The notes beneath the pieces were generated by a model that was not told where the DNA came from, ran no database searches, and was given only the letters and a program-made list of their open reading frames with translations. DNA of 64,000 bases from Khoudiadiopia massiliensis (lineage in GTDB: Bacteria > Bacillota > Clostridia > Tissierellales > Peptoniphilaceae), in assembly GCA_900290095.1 (NCBI GenBank), contig OKQS01000001.1, forward strand, positions 124,001-188,000, in the 5' to 3' direction. The number at the start of each line of letters is the position of its first letter. The stretch's first letter is position 1. This document shows, one piece after another, positions 42,429 through 50,708 of this stretch. A program made the position numbers and the translations under genes.

Positions 42429-43709
42429 TTATTTAAACTCATCCATGGCTTTAAGGCTCATCATACAGGCAAGCTTAGCCTGGTCATAAACAAGACCACC
42501 TTGGTAATAGGCCGTATAAGGCGGCCTCATGGGACCGTCGCAACTAACCTCTATTGAAGATCCGTCAACAAAGCCTCCTGATGACATAATGACCTTATCT
42601 TTATAACCCGGCATATCCCAAGGATATGGGACTACATCGGAGCCTACGCTTGCAGCTTTTTGGATTGATCTGACAAAGGCAACCAGTTTATCAGGATCAT
42701 TCAATTCAATTGATTGAATAATGTCACTCCTGGGGTCCGATAAGCTTGGCATACACTTATATAATCTTTTTTCATATACGGATGCAAACAGGAGGGCTCC
42801 CTTGAGGGCTTCCATAGTTATATGTGGAGCCAGGAAAAAGCCTTGCAGGGTTGTCCGTGTTGTGCCGAAAGTCAAGCCCGTATCTTTTCCAAGTCCCGGA
42901 GCTGTTAAGTGGTTCATACATAGTTCAACCAGGTCTTTTCTACCTGCTATATAGCCGCCTGAAAGGGCTATTCCGCCACCTGGATTCTTGATAAGGGAAC
43001 CGGCCATAATATCAGCCCCAAGCTCAGTGGGCTCCTGCTTATCGGTAAACTCACCATAGCAATTGTCCACCATAATAATGGCATCGGGCTGACGTTCATG
43101 GATAAATCCGATAGCTTCTTCCAATTCGGAAATTGTAAAGGCCCTTCTGTTGGAATAGCCGGTAGATCTTTGCAACTCAACAAGCTTAAACTTTTTTTCC
43201 AGAATCTTGTCAAGTCTTTCATAATCGATCTGTCCGTTATCCAAAAGGTCCAAGTGTTGGTAGCCTACTCCCCTGCTCAAAAGATTGCCCGGTTCATTCC
43301 CTTCAATGCCTATAACCTGCTTAAGTGTGTCATAGGGATGGCCCCCGGCAGCAAGCATATTATCGCCCTTTTCCAAGAGTGCAAATAAGATGACGGAAAG
43401 AGCGTGAGTTCCTGATGCTATGGAAGGCCTAACTATACAGTCCTGAGCCTTAAAGGTGTCCCTGAAGACATATTCAGTCTTCTCCCTCCCCCGGTCACCA
43501 TAGCCATAGCCGGTGGCGGAGAAAAAGTCTGCCTGAGATATCCTATGGTCCTGAAAAGCCTTTAAAACCTTCAATTGGTTAAAATTTTTTATTGCCTCAA
43601 GCCGGTCAAAACGGGCTTTTAGCCTCTGTTCAGCCTCATTGACCTCTATTACAATATTTTCCGGCATATCAAAAGCTTTTTTATATAAATTTAAGAGATC
43701 CCTATCCAT
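42429..43709 (-). CDS. ynbB: YnbB / methionine gamma-lyase family PLP-dependent protein
   Basis: The 426-aa protein belongs to the family often labelled aluminium resistance or methionine gamma-lyase-like (Pfam Met_gamma_lyase). Visible segments: GYGYGDRGREKTEYVFRD, VRPSIASGTHALSVILFALL (cofactor phosphate region), MVDNCYGEFTDKQEPTELGA, the Schiff-base lysine in GSLIKNPGGGIALSGGY, and GFVDGSSIEVSCDGPMR. It probably acts on a sulfur amino acid or related compound; the true substrate has not been established for the family. ATG 43709 follows directly on the miaA stop (TAAATG). Its place after miaA is conserved in Clostridia and Bacilli, though hfq is missing here. Confidence 0.93.
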   Translation of the reverse strand: MDRDLLNLYKKAFDMPENIVIEVNEAEQRLKARFDRLEAIKNFNQLKVLKAFQDHRISQADFFSATGYGYGDRGREKTEYVFRDTFKAQDCIVRPSIASGTHALSVILFALLEKGDNMLAAGGHPYDTLKQVIGIEGNEPGNLLSRGVGYQHLDLLDNGQIDYERLDKILEKKFKLVELQRSTGYSNRRAFTISELEEAIGFIHERQPDAIIMVDNCYGEFTDKQEPTELGADIMAGSLIKNPGGGIALSGGYIAGRKDLVELCMNHLTAPGLGKDTGLTFGTTRTTLQGFFLAPHITMEALKGALLFASVYEKRLYKCMPSLSDPRSDIIQSIELNDPDKLVAFVRSIQKAASVGSDVVPYPWDMPGYKDKVIMSSGGFVDGSSIEVSCDGPMRPPYTAYYQGGLVYDQAKLACMMSLKAMDEFK

Positions 43710-44687
43710 TTACAGCTCCTTAACATCATTTTCTTCTAAAAAATTATCAATTTTACCCAATATATCTTCCAGGATTTCCCCTTCGCTCATGAGGGATTTT
43801 GAGTACCTGAAGGCCTTATCATATCTTTTAAACCAGGTTTGCTGGCGCTTGGCATAATTTCTGGAGAACCTTTTTATTAGCTCAATCAACTCAGCCCTGT
43901 TTATTATCCCTCTGAAGTACCAGTAAAACTCCCTATAACCGATGGCTTGGAAGGCCTGGCTTTTATGATTTTTGAAGTGGTCATAGATATTCAGGTTTTC
44001 TTCTTCTAATCCCTGATCCATCATCTGATCAACCCTCAGGTTGATTTTTTCATATAGTTTTTCCCTATCATCATCTAAAATGAAAATTAAGGGATCCCAC
44101 AGAGGACTTGTTTTCTGCTCATTTTTTAGAGAAGACATTGTTTGGCCCAAGCTATAGTAAACCTCAAGGGCTCTTACAATCTTTTTCTTTTCCGAGATAT
44201 GTATATTTTGGTAGGCTTCAGGGTCGACTTCCTTGAGCTTGTCATATAGGCTCTTACCCCCGTCTTTCTCATAGTCGGCCTTAAGCTTCTTCCTCAGATC
44301 CGGGCTTATATTGATATTTGCAAATTGAAAGTCGTGAATAACAGCATCCAAATAAAGGCCGGTTCCACCCACAAACATGGGAACATGGCCTCTTGAAATA
44401 ATCTCCCCTATCTTCTGATAAGCCATCTGCTGGTAGTCCTCAGATGTGAAGCGCTGACCCGGATCTACGATATCTATCATGTGGTGGGCTATTCCCTGCC
44501 TATCCTCAACTCGTAACTTGTCGGTACCTATATCCATGCCCCTATAAATCTGCATAGAATCCATAGAGATGATCTCAGCCCCTATGGCCTTGGCAATCTT
44601 AAGGGATAGGTTGCTTTTCCCAACTCCGGTGGGGCCTGTCAGAAATATAAGTTTAACAGGTTTTTTTCTTGAATTTGAAGCTTGCAT
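43710..44687 (-). CDS. miaA: tRNA dimethylallyltransferase MiaA
   Basis: Adds a dimethylallyl group to A37 of tRNAs reading UNN codons. The P-loop is FLTGPTGVGKSNLSLKIA, followed by EIISMDSMQIYRGMDIGTDKL with the catalytic Asp, HHMIDIVDP, FVGGTGLYLDAVI and, near the C-terminus, YAKRQQTWFKRY. ATG 44687 (325 aa) has GAAAGG upstream; a TTG at 44702 is less likely. The dimethylallyl diphosphate it uses comes from IspH, and its i6A product is methylthiolated by MiaB, both encoded in this window. It lies 15 bases after mutL. Confidence 0.97.
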   Translation of the reverse strand: MQASNSRKKPVKLIFLTGPTGVGKSNLSLKIAKAIGAEIISMDSMQIYRGMDIGTDKLRVEDRQGIAHHMIDIVDPGQRFTSEDYQQMAYQKIGEIISRGHVPMFVGGTGLYLDAVIHDFQFANINISPDLRKKLKADYEKDGGKSLYDKLKEVDPEAYQNIHISEKKKIVRALEVYYSLGQTMSSLKNEQKTSPLWDPLIFILDDDREKLYEKINLRVDQMMDQGLEEENLNIYDHFKNHKSQAFQAIGYREFYWYFRGIINRAELIELIKRFSRNYAKRQQTWFKRYDKAFRYSKSLMSEGEILEDILGKIDNFLEENDVKEL

Positions 44688-44702
44688 GGATAAACCTTTC
44701 AA

Positions 44703-46607
44703 TTACTTATTCCTCATAAATCTGTTTTCCAGGTCTCTTTTCCCGGTAAAGATGAAGGTCGGTCTACCGTGGGGGCAGCTAAGGGGATATTGACACTCCT
44801 TCAGGCTCTCATATAGGGCCCTAACCTCGTTGATGTCCAGTCTGTCCCCCTGCTTCACCGAGGCCTTACAGGCTTTCATAGCGCAATTCTCAATGAACCT
44901 GTCCAAGGAGTAAACATCCTTATTTTCCATATCAAGGTCTAAAATATCATAGAGGATTTGCCTATATTCATCGGCGTCAAGATAGGCCGGTACCCCGCTA
45001 ATATAAATATCTCCATCATTTTGAATTTCAAAAGTAAAGCCCAGCTTTTTCAGCATGTCTTCCCTTGATTTAAACTTATCAAGGCTCATATCGTCTAAGA
45101 GGATTCTCTCATTATCTAAAAGTTTCTGACTGTCCGATGATGATTTTTTCAGCTTGGTCAAAAATTTTTCATAATTGATTCTTTCATGGGCCGCATGTTG
45201 GTCAAAAATTAGAAGCCTTTCTTCTTTAACATCTTCAAAAATAATATATGTTTTAAAAACAATCCCTATAAAGTTAAGACTGTCGTAATCGGGCAGAAGT
45301 CCCTTAGCCCCCGACTCACTTACTTTTGACGTCACTTTATTCATATCATAGGGCTTGTCATTTTTTTCCTTGTCTATGATTGTATTGAGATAATTGCTCC
45401 CGAAATCCTCATATTCGAAAGTCCCATTGTCATCAAAAGCACCATTATCGGACTCATCTGTAAAAGAAATGTTTTCAAATTCATTGGACCCGGATATATT
45501 CTGCTTTTGCCCTTCTTCTACAGGCTTGGAATAAGTATCCAATATTTCCTTATAGCTTTCTTCGGAAGTCAGGTCCATCAGAAGTCCCGGCCTTTTTTCC
45601 TGATATTTCTCCCCCGGTATGGTCGAAGATTCGTAGAGCTTTCTCTCTATCTCATAACTTAGGAGGTCAAGCAGCTCATCAGCCCCGAAATAGGAGACTT
45701 TCTTCTTATTGGGATGGATATTGATATCGAGATTGGCAGGGTCGGTTTCTATGAAAATTTGAAAGGCCGGATAGCGGCCATTAGGTATGATCGATTTATA
45801 ACACTCTTCAATCCTGTCCCTGATTTGGTCGTCTTCGATTAGGCGCCCGTTTAAAAATATATGTTGCATCTGGCGGTTGCCCCTGTAGTAGGTGTTATTG
45901 GAAACCATGCCTTTTATTTTGTAATTATCGCTTTCGCCCTGTATTTTCAGGATTGATTCATAGTAAGCAGATCCGAAAAGGAGGAGGAGGTTTTCTTCCG
46001 GTTGGGTTTTGCCTGAGGTTTGAAAAATCCTCTTACCCTCCCTTGTATATCTCAAGGAGATTCCGGGATTGCCCACAGCCAGGTTATACATTAGCTTGCT
46101 GATTCTTCCTCCCTCTGCTGATCCCGAAGATAAAAATTTACGCCTTACCGGCAAGTTAACAAAAAGGTCCTCAACCTTCATCTGGGTGCCAACTGACATA
46201 ACAACTGGCATCTGAGAGACCTTCCTGCCGCCCTCAAATACCAATTCAATCCCTTCTTCCATATTTTTGGTCCTGGACCTTGCAGTAAGCTTAGAGCAGG
46301 CTGCAATAGAGGGCAGGGCCTCACCCCTAAATCCCATGGACCTTATCTTAAATAAGTCGGAAAAATCAAGGATTTTTGATGTGGCGTGCCTGGTAAAGGC
46401 CAGATCAAGGTCTTCTTTTTCAATGCCTGATCCGTCATCGGTCACAATAATGGATTGCTTGCCCCCGTCAATAATTTCCAGGGAAATATTTTTAGCCCCG
46501 GCGTCAATGGAGTTTTCAATCAGCTCCTTGACCACAGAAACCGGCCTCTCTATAACTTCCCCGGCGGCGATTTTTTCGATAGTACTTTCATCCAAAAGAT
46601 GGATCAT
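44703..46607 (-). CDS. mutL: DNA mismatch repair protein MutL
   Basis: Couples MutS mismatch recognition to strand removal. The N-terminal GHKL ATPase has ELIENSIDAGAKNI, DDGSGIEKEDL, RHATSKI and GFRGEALPSI. After a low-complexity linker (about residues 330-440) the dimerisation domain carries DQHAAHERINYE, the endonuclease metal motif, plus ACKASVKQGDRL and CPHGRPTFIF. So this MutL should nick DNA itself, as in bacteria lacking MutH. The 634-aa length is normal. The gene lies 30 bases after mutS. Confidence 0.97.
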   Translation of the reverse strand: MIHLLDESTIEKIAAGEVIERPVSVVKELIENSIDAGAKNISLEIIDGGKQSIIVTDDGSGIEKEDLDLAFTRHATSKILDFSDLFKIRSMGFRGEALPSIAACSKLTARSRTKNMEEGIELVFEGGRKVSQMPVVMSVGTQMKVEDLFVNLPVRRKFLSSGSAEGGRISKLMYNLAVGNPGISLRYTREGKRIFQTSGKTQPEENLLLLFGSAYYESILKIQGESDNYKIKGMVSNNTYYRGNRQMQHIFLNGRLIEDDQIRDRIEECYKSIIPNGRYPAFQIFIETDPANLDINIHPNKKKVSYFGADELLDLLSYEIERKLYESSTIPGEKYQEKRPGLLMDLTSEESYKEILDTYSKPVEEGQKQNISGSNEFENISFTDESDNGAFDDNGTFEYEDFGSNYLNTIIDKEKNDKPYDMNKVTSKVSESGAKGLLPDYDSLNFIGIVFKTYIIFEDVKEERLLIFDQHAAHERINYEKFLTKLKKSSSDSQKLLDNERILLDDMSLDKFKSREDMLKKLGFTFEIQNDGDIYISGVPAYLDADEYRQILYDILDLDMENKDVYSLDRFIENCAMKACKASVKQGDRLDINEVRALYESLKECQYPLSCPHGRPTFIFTGKRDLENRFMRNK

Positions 46608-46636
46608 CTTATCTTCCTCTCAAAATACGTCCAAGA

Positions 46637-49267
46637 TCAATACTGATCCTCGGAATCATCCAGCTTCTTTGCTCGGTCAACGATCTCATTGAGCTTGATC
46701 ATGGCCTGGAAGGGCGAGAGCTGATTTATGTCTACATCCCTCAAGTCATCCATAAACATTGAAATCCTATAATCCGTGAAATCTCTTTGGTCCCTATTCT
46801 CATCTATAGGGCTCAGGTCATTCAACTCATCTAAATTGTTCAGAATATAGGAAGCCCGTTCCAGGATAGAGGCTTTTAGCCCCGAAAGTTTAGCCACCTC
46901 AATCCCATAGGATTTATCAGCCTTTCCCTCGACTATCTTTCTCAAAAACAGGAGTTTTCCGCCCTGCTCTTTTATATCCATTTTCATGTTGACAATGGGG
47001 TTATCCCGCTCAGCCAATATCGTAAGCTCATGATAATGAGTTGCGAAGAGGGTCTTGGCCTTAAGCTTGTCTGAGAGGTATTCAAGGATTGCATAGGCAA
47101 TGGACATTCCGTCATTGGTGGAAGTCCCCCTTCCTACCTCATCCAGCACCAAAAAGCTCCTGTCCCCGGCATTATCCAATATCTCAGCCATCTCCTCCAT
47201 CTCAACCATAAAAGTGGATTGGCCTCCGGCCAGGTAATCGCTGGCCCCTATTCTCGTAAAAATCTTGTCACAGATTGACAGGCTGCAACTTTTAGCCGGT
47301 ACAAAGGACCCCATCTGGGCCATAATAATTATCAGGGCATTTTGCCTCATATATGTGGATTTTCCGGCCATATTGGGTCCTGTTATTATCTGAATCCTGT
47401 TATTTGAGGCCCCGATCTCCAAATCATTGGGTATAAAATCTATATTTTGCATGAGCTCAACTACCGGGTGACGGCCTTCTTTGATCGAAATTACGTCTTG
47501 ATCGTGGAAGTTTGGCCTGCAGTAATTTTCATCTGCAGCAGACTGGGCAAAGGAAGCCAAGACATCAAGACGCCCCAGCAGATGGGCCAGGTCTTGGATC
47601 CTTATGGCCCTGTCGGAAATATAGAGCCGTATGGCCTGAAATATCCTGTATTCCTCGTTGTTAATCGCCTGTTCGTCCCCTATGATTTTCCCGGCTTGGT
47701 GGTCCAAAAAATCAGTTGTGAATCTCTCGGCATTCTTTAAAGTCTGCTTTCTACGGTAGTAGTCTGGAACCTTGTCATAATTGGACTTGGTTACCTCTAT
47801 AAAATATCCGGTATTTTTTCTGTAAATGATTCTGAGATTTGATATGCCGGTTTTCTCTTTTTCTTCCTCCTCATAGCTTCCAAGGGCCTTCAAAGCGTTT
47901 TCACTGGAAGATCTGAGGGCGTCCAGGTCAGGGTTGAAACCCTGCTTGATAAGTCCTCCGTCAGTTACAGTTAATGGAGGATCTTCAACAATTGCCCTGT
48001 CTATGAGCTCTTTTATGTCAGTAAGGGGGTCAATCTTCTTTGAAAGGTCTGCCAATTTTCCACCGGCCGTAAGGAGTATATCCTTTATTTCAGGGATTGG
48101 CTCCAGAGAAAGAGAAAGGGCCAGAAGATCCTTTGCATTTCCCCTGTTAAAAGAGAATTTTCCAAGCAGACGCTCAAGATCGTAAATTCTTCCAATACAT
48201 TCCCTTAAGGGAATCCTGACGGTCAAGGACTCTTTGAGTTCCTCAACCAGGTCCAATCTCTCATTAATTTTTGAGGGATCCAAAATGGGCCTGTCAATCC
48301 AGCTGTGGAGCATGCGGGCCCCCATGCTGGTCTTGGTCCTGTCCATAGCCCAATATAGGCTCCCCCGCTTTTCGTGGTTATAGAGGCTATACTGGAGTTC
48401 AAGATTCTTCCTGGTAGTCGCATTTATTTTCATATAATCTTGAAAATCGACAAAGTTCAAATTTTTAAGATGGCTTAATTCTTCTTCCTGAAAGGCGTAG
48501 ATATAGTCCAAAAATGCCGAGGCTGCAATGGCTGAGACCAGATTTGCCTTCATCTTGTTTCTTACTGCCGGGCCCAGGTGCCTTTCAATGTTCTTTAAAG
48601 CTGATAGGGCATCCTTGCTGTCAACATCCATATAACTTAAGAAGAAGTCTGAAGCTTTGAGACTTTCAACCATGTCCTTAATTTGACCGGCATTGGCATC
48701 CTCTTTTAGTATAAGAATTTCCGAAGGGTCAATGGCGGATATGGCGTTGATTATTGTAAGCACCATGTTTTTTGGAGAAAATGACAGGTCTCCCGTATTG
48801 ATCTCTCCGGTCGAGATATCCCCGTAACAGAGACCGCAAAAATCTTTATGTAAAAATAAGGCCAATAAATAGTTGTTTTTCTGCTTGTCCAGTCCGGCAA
48901 TTTCTGTCAAGGTTCCGGGCGTGATAATCCTTGTTACAGCCCTCTTTACCAGGCCCTCAGCCTCCTTAGGATCTTCCATCTGCTCGACTATGGCCACCTT
49001 CTTGCCGCTTTCCACAAGCTTTGAAATATAGTTTGAGACCGAATGATAGGGCACCCCGCACATCGGGGCTCTTTCTTCAAGCCCACATGACTTGCCTGTA
49101 AGGGCTAACTCAAGAATTCTGGAGGCGTCCAATGCATCTTCAAAAAACATTTCATAAAAGTCCCCCAACCTGTACATGACAATGCAGTCGGGATAGGTCT
49201 TTTTAATAGAAACATAGTGCTGCATCATTGGTGACAAGCTGTCAATGTCAATGTCTTTTATATACAA
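46637..49267 (-). CDS. mutS: DNA mismatch repair protein MutS
   Basis: Mismatch-binding ATPase. The N-terminal mismatch domain has VMYRLGDFYEMFFEDA with the Phe-x-Glu wedge motif, here FYE, and APMCGVPYHSVSNY. The ATPase has Walker A GPNMAGKSTYMRQ, QSTFMVEMEEMAEILDNA, and FLVLDEVGRGTSTNDGMSIA, followed by FATHYHEL. The 876-aa length matches MutS1. The start is TTG 49267, with AAAGGGGG a few bases upstream; no ATG precedes the conserved start. Together with MutL it gives a complete methyl-independent mismatch repair pair. Confidence 0.97.
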   Translation of the reverse strand: MYIKDIDIDSLSPMMQHYVSIKKTYPDCIVMYRLGDFYEMFFEDALDASRILELALTGKSCGLEERAPMCGVPYHSVSNYISKLVESGKKVAIVEQMEDPKEAEGLVKRAVTRIITPGTLTEIAGLDKQKNNYLLALFLHKDFCGLCYGDISTGEINTGDLSFSPKNMVLTIINAISAIDPSEILILKEDANAGQIKDMVESLKASDFFLSYMDVDSKDALSALKNIERHLGPAVRNKMKANLVSAIAASAFLDYIYAFQEEELSHLKNLNFVDFQDYMKINATTRKNLELQYSLYNHEKRGSLYWAMDRTKTSMGARMLHSWIDRPILDPSKINERLDLVEELKESLTVRIPLRECIGRIYDLERLLGKFSFNRGNAKDLLALSLSLEPIPEIKDILLTAGGKLADLSKKIDPLTDIKELIDRAIVEDPPLTVTDGGLIKQGFNPDLDALRSSSENALKALGSYEEEEKEKTGISNLRIIYRKNTGYFIEVTKSNYDKVPDYYRRKQTLKNAERFTTDFLDHQAGKIIGDEQAINNEEYRIFQAIRLYISDRAIRIQDLAHLLGRLDVLASFAQSAADENYCRPNFHDQDVISIKEGRHPVVELMQNIDFIPNDLEIGASNNRIQIITGPNMAGKSTYMRQNALIIIMAQMGSFVPAKSCSLSICDKIFTRIGASDYLAGGQSTFMVEMEEMAEILDNAGDRSFLVLDEVGRGTSTNDGMSIAYAILEYLSDKLKAKTLFATHYHELTILAERDNPIVNMKMDIKEQGGKLLFLRKIVEGKADKSYGIEVAKLSGLKASILERASYILNNLDELNDLSPIDENRDQRDFTDYRISMFMDDLRDVDINQLSPFQAMIKLNEIVDRAKKLDDSEDQY

Positions 49268-49311
49268 CTGAGCCCCCTTTCATTAATCTTGTCTTTATTA
49301 CTTTTAAAAAA

Positions 49312-50619
49312 TTAAACCAGCTCCCCTATCAAAGCGAAGGAATTAGAATCCACGATTTTAACTTTTCTGATCTGACCGATAAGGTCCGGATTTCCCTTAA
49401 CATGGATAAGCCTATAACCTGAGTCCCTTCCGGAGATTTTTTCCGGGTCGTTTTTTGAAATGGATTCAAAGAGGACGTCCGCAGTTTTTCCCAACATTTC
49501 CTTGTTCTTGCGGTTAAATATGGGATAGAGAACATCTGTAAGTTCTTGATATCTGCGACTCTTTGTATCCTTATCCACCTGGTCAGATCTACTGGCTGCC
49601 TTGGTCCCCGGCCTGGGTGAGTAGATGAAGGTAAAAGCATTGTCAAAAGCCATTTCCTTGTAGAATTCCAAGCTTTTCAAGTGGTCTTCCTCACTTTCTC
49701 CGGGAAAACCTACTATTATATCCGTTGTAATGCTTATTGAAGGTATGGCCGACCTAAGCTTTTTCACCAAAGTTCTGAATTTTTCGGTATCATACTTTCT
49801 GCTCATCTCCCTAAGGACCTTGTCTGATCCTGATTGAAGGGGGAGGTGGAAATGCCTCTCGATTTTAGGCTCCTCAGCTATGACCCTGATCAAATCATCT
49901 GATAAATCCTTGGGATGTGAGGACATAAAGCGAATTCTCTCAATTCCCTCCACCCTGCATAATCTTCTGAGCAGGGAGGGAAAATCATAGCCGAATCCGG
50001 CCCCGTAAGAGTTGACGTTCTGACCCAAAAGCATTATTTCTTTAAAGCCTTCTTCCGCCAAGCCCACTACTTCATTATAAACTTCTTCAGGCTTTCTGCT
50101 AGCCTCCCTTCCCCTGGCATAGGGTACAATACAGTAAGAGCAGAAATTGTTACAGCCCGTCATGATATTTACATAGGCTGAATAGCCGTTACGCCTGGTA
50201 AACTTGCTGTCTTTCTTATCCCCCACATCATAGGTGTCCGTATCAAAGACTCTTTCCCCCTGCTTGAGCCTATCCAAGAGTATTGGCAGCTTATTTATAT
50301 TGGCTGTGCCGAAAACCAGGTCAACCTGGGGAAATTTTTCTTTTATAGTATCTTTGGCGGGTCCAGTCTGCATCATGCAACCTGAAACAGCCAGGATCTT
50401 TTCAGGATTCTCCTCTTTCCATTTCTTTAAAGCTCCGACCTGGCCGAAAACCTTTAACTCCGCATTCTCTCTGACCAGGCAAGTATTAAAAAGAACAAAA
50501 TCCGCATCCTCAAGGCTGTCGGCTTCAAGATAGCCCCGGCTTTCCAAAATGCCGGCTATTCTCTCGGAATCGTGTTCGTTCATCTGACAGCCATGGGTAA
50601 TAATAAAATATTTTTTCAT
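49312..50619 (-). CDS. miaB: tRNA-2-methylthio-N6-dimethylallyladenosine synthase MiaB
   Basis: Radical-SAM enzyme that methylthiolates i6A37. The N-terminal UPF0004 domain supplies three Cys (THGCQMNEHD, FNTCLVRE, VSGCMMQ) for the auxiliary cluster. The radical SAM CxxxCxxC is MTGCNNFCSYCIVPYARG about residue 160, followed by LLGQNVNSYG. The C-terminal TRAM domain ends the 435-aa protein. ATG 50619 follows GAGGAAATTAG. It heads the miaB-mutS-mutL-miaA-ynbB run, so both enzymes for ms2i6A share one transcript with mismatch repair. Confidence 0.97.
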   Translation of the reverse strand: MKKYFIITHGCQMNEHDSERIAGILESRGYLEADSLEDADFVLFNTCLVRENAELKVFGQVGALKKWKEENPEKILAVSGCMMQTGPAKDTIKEKFPQVDLVFGTANINKLPILLDRLKQGERVFDTDTYDVGDKKDSKFTRRNGYSAYVNIMTGCNNFCSYCIVPYARGREASRKPEEVYNEVVGLAEEGFKEIMLLGQNVNSYGAGFGYDFPSLLRRLCRVEGIERIRFMSSHPKDLSDDLIRVIAEEPKIERHFHLPLQSGSDKVLREMSRKYDTEKFRTLVKKLRSAIPSISITTDIIVGFPGESEEDHLKSLEFYKEMAFDNAFTFIYSPRPGTKAASRSDQVDKDTKSRRYQELTDVLYPIFNRKNKEMLGKTADVLFESISKNDPEKISGRDSGYRLIHVKGNPDLIGQIRKVKIVDSNSFALIGELV

Positions 50620-50645
50620 AATCTAATTTCCTCAGCTTATACATG

Positions 50646-50678
50646 AATAAAAAGAGAGAGCATTTGACTGCTCCCTCT
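50646..50678 (-). terminator. Intrinsic terminator after the ispH/S1 operon
   Basis: On the minus strand AGAGGGAGCA and TGCTCTCTCT form a 10-bp stem (one G-U) around GTCAAA, followed by TTTTTATT. It lies 31 bases past the ispH/S1 stop and before miaB. Confidence 0.85.
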
Positions 50679-50708
50679 TCTAACTTCAATTATATAGATA
50701 CTTTAGAC

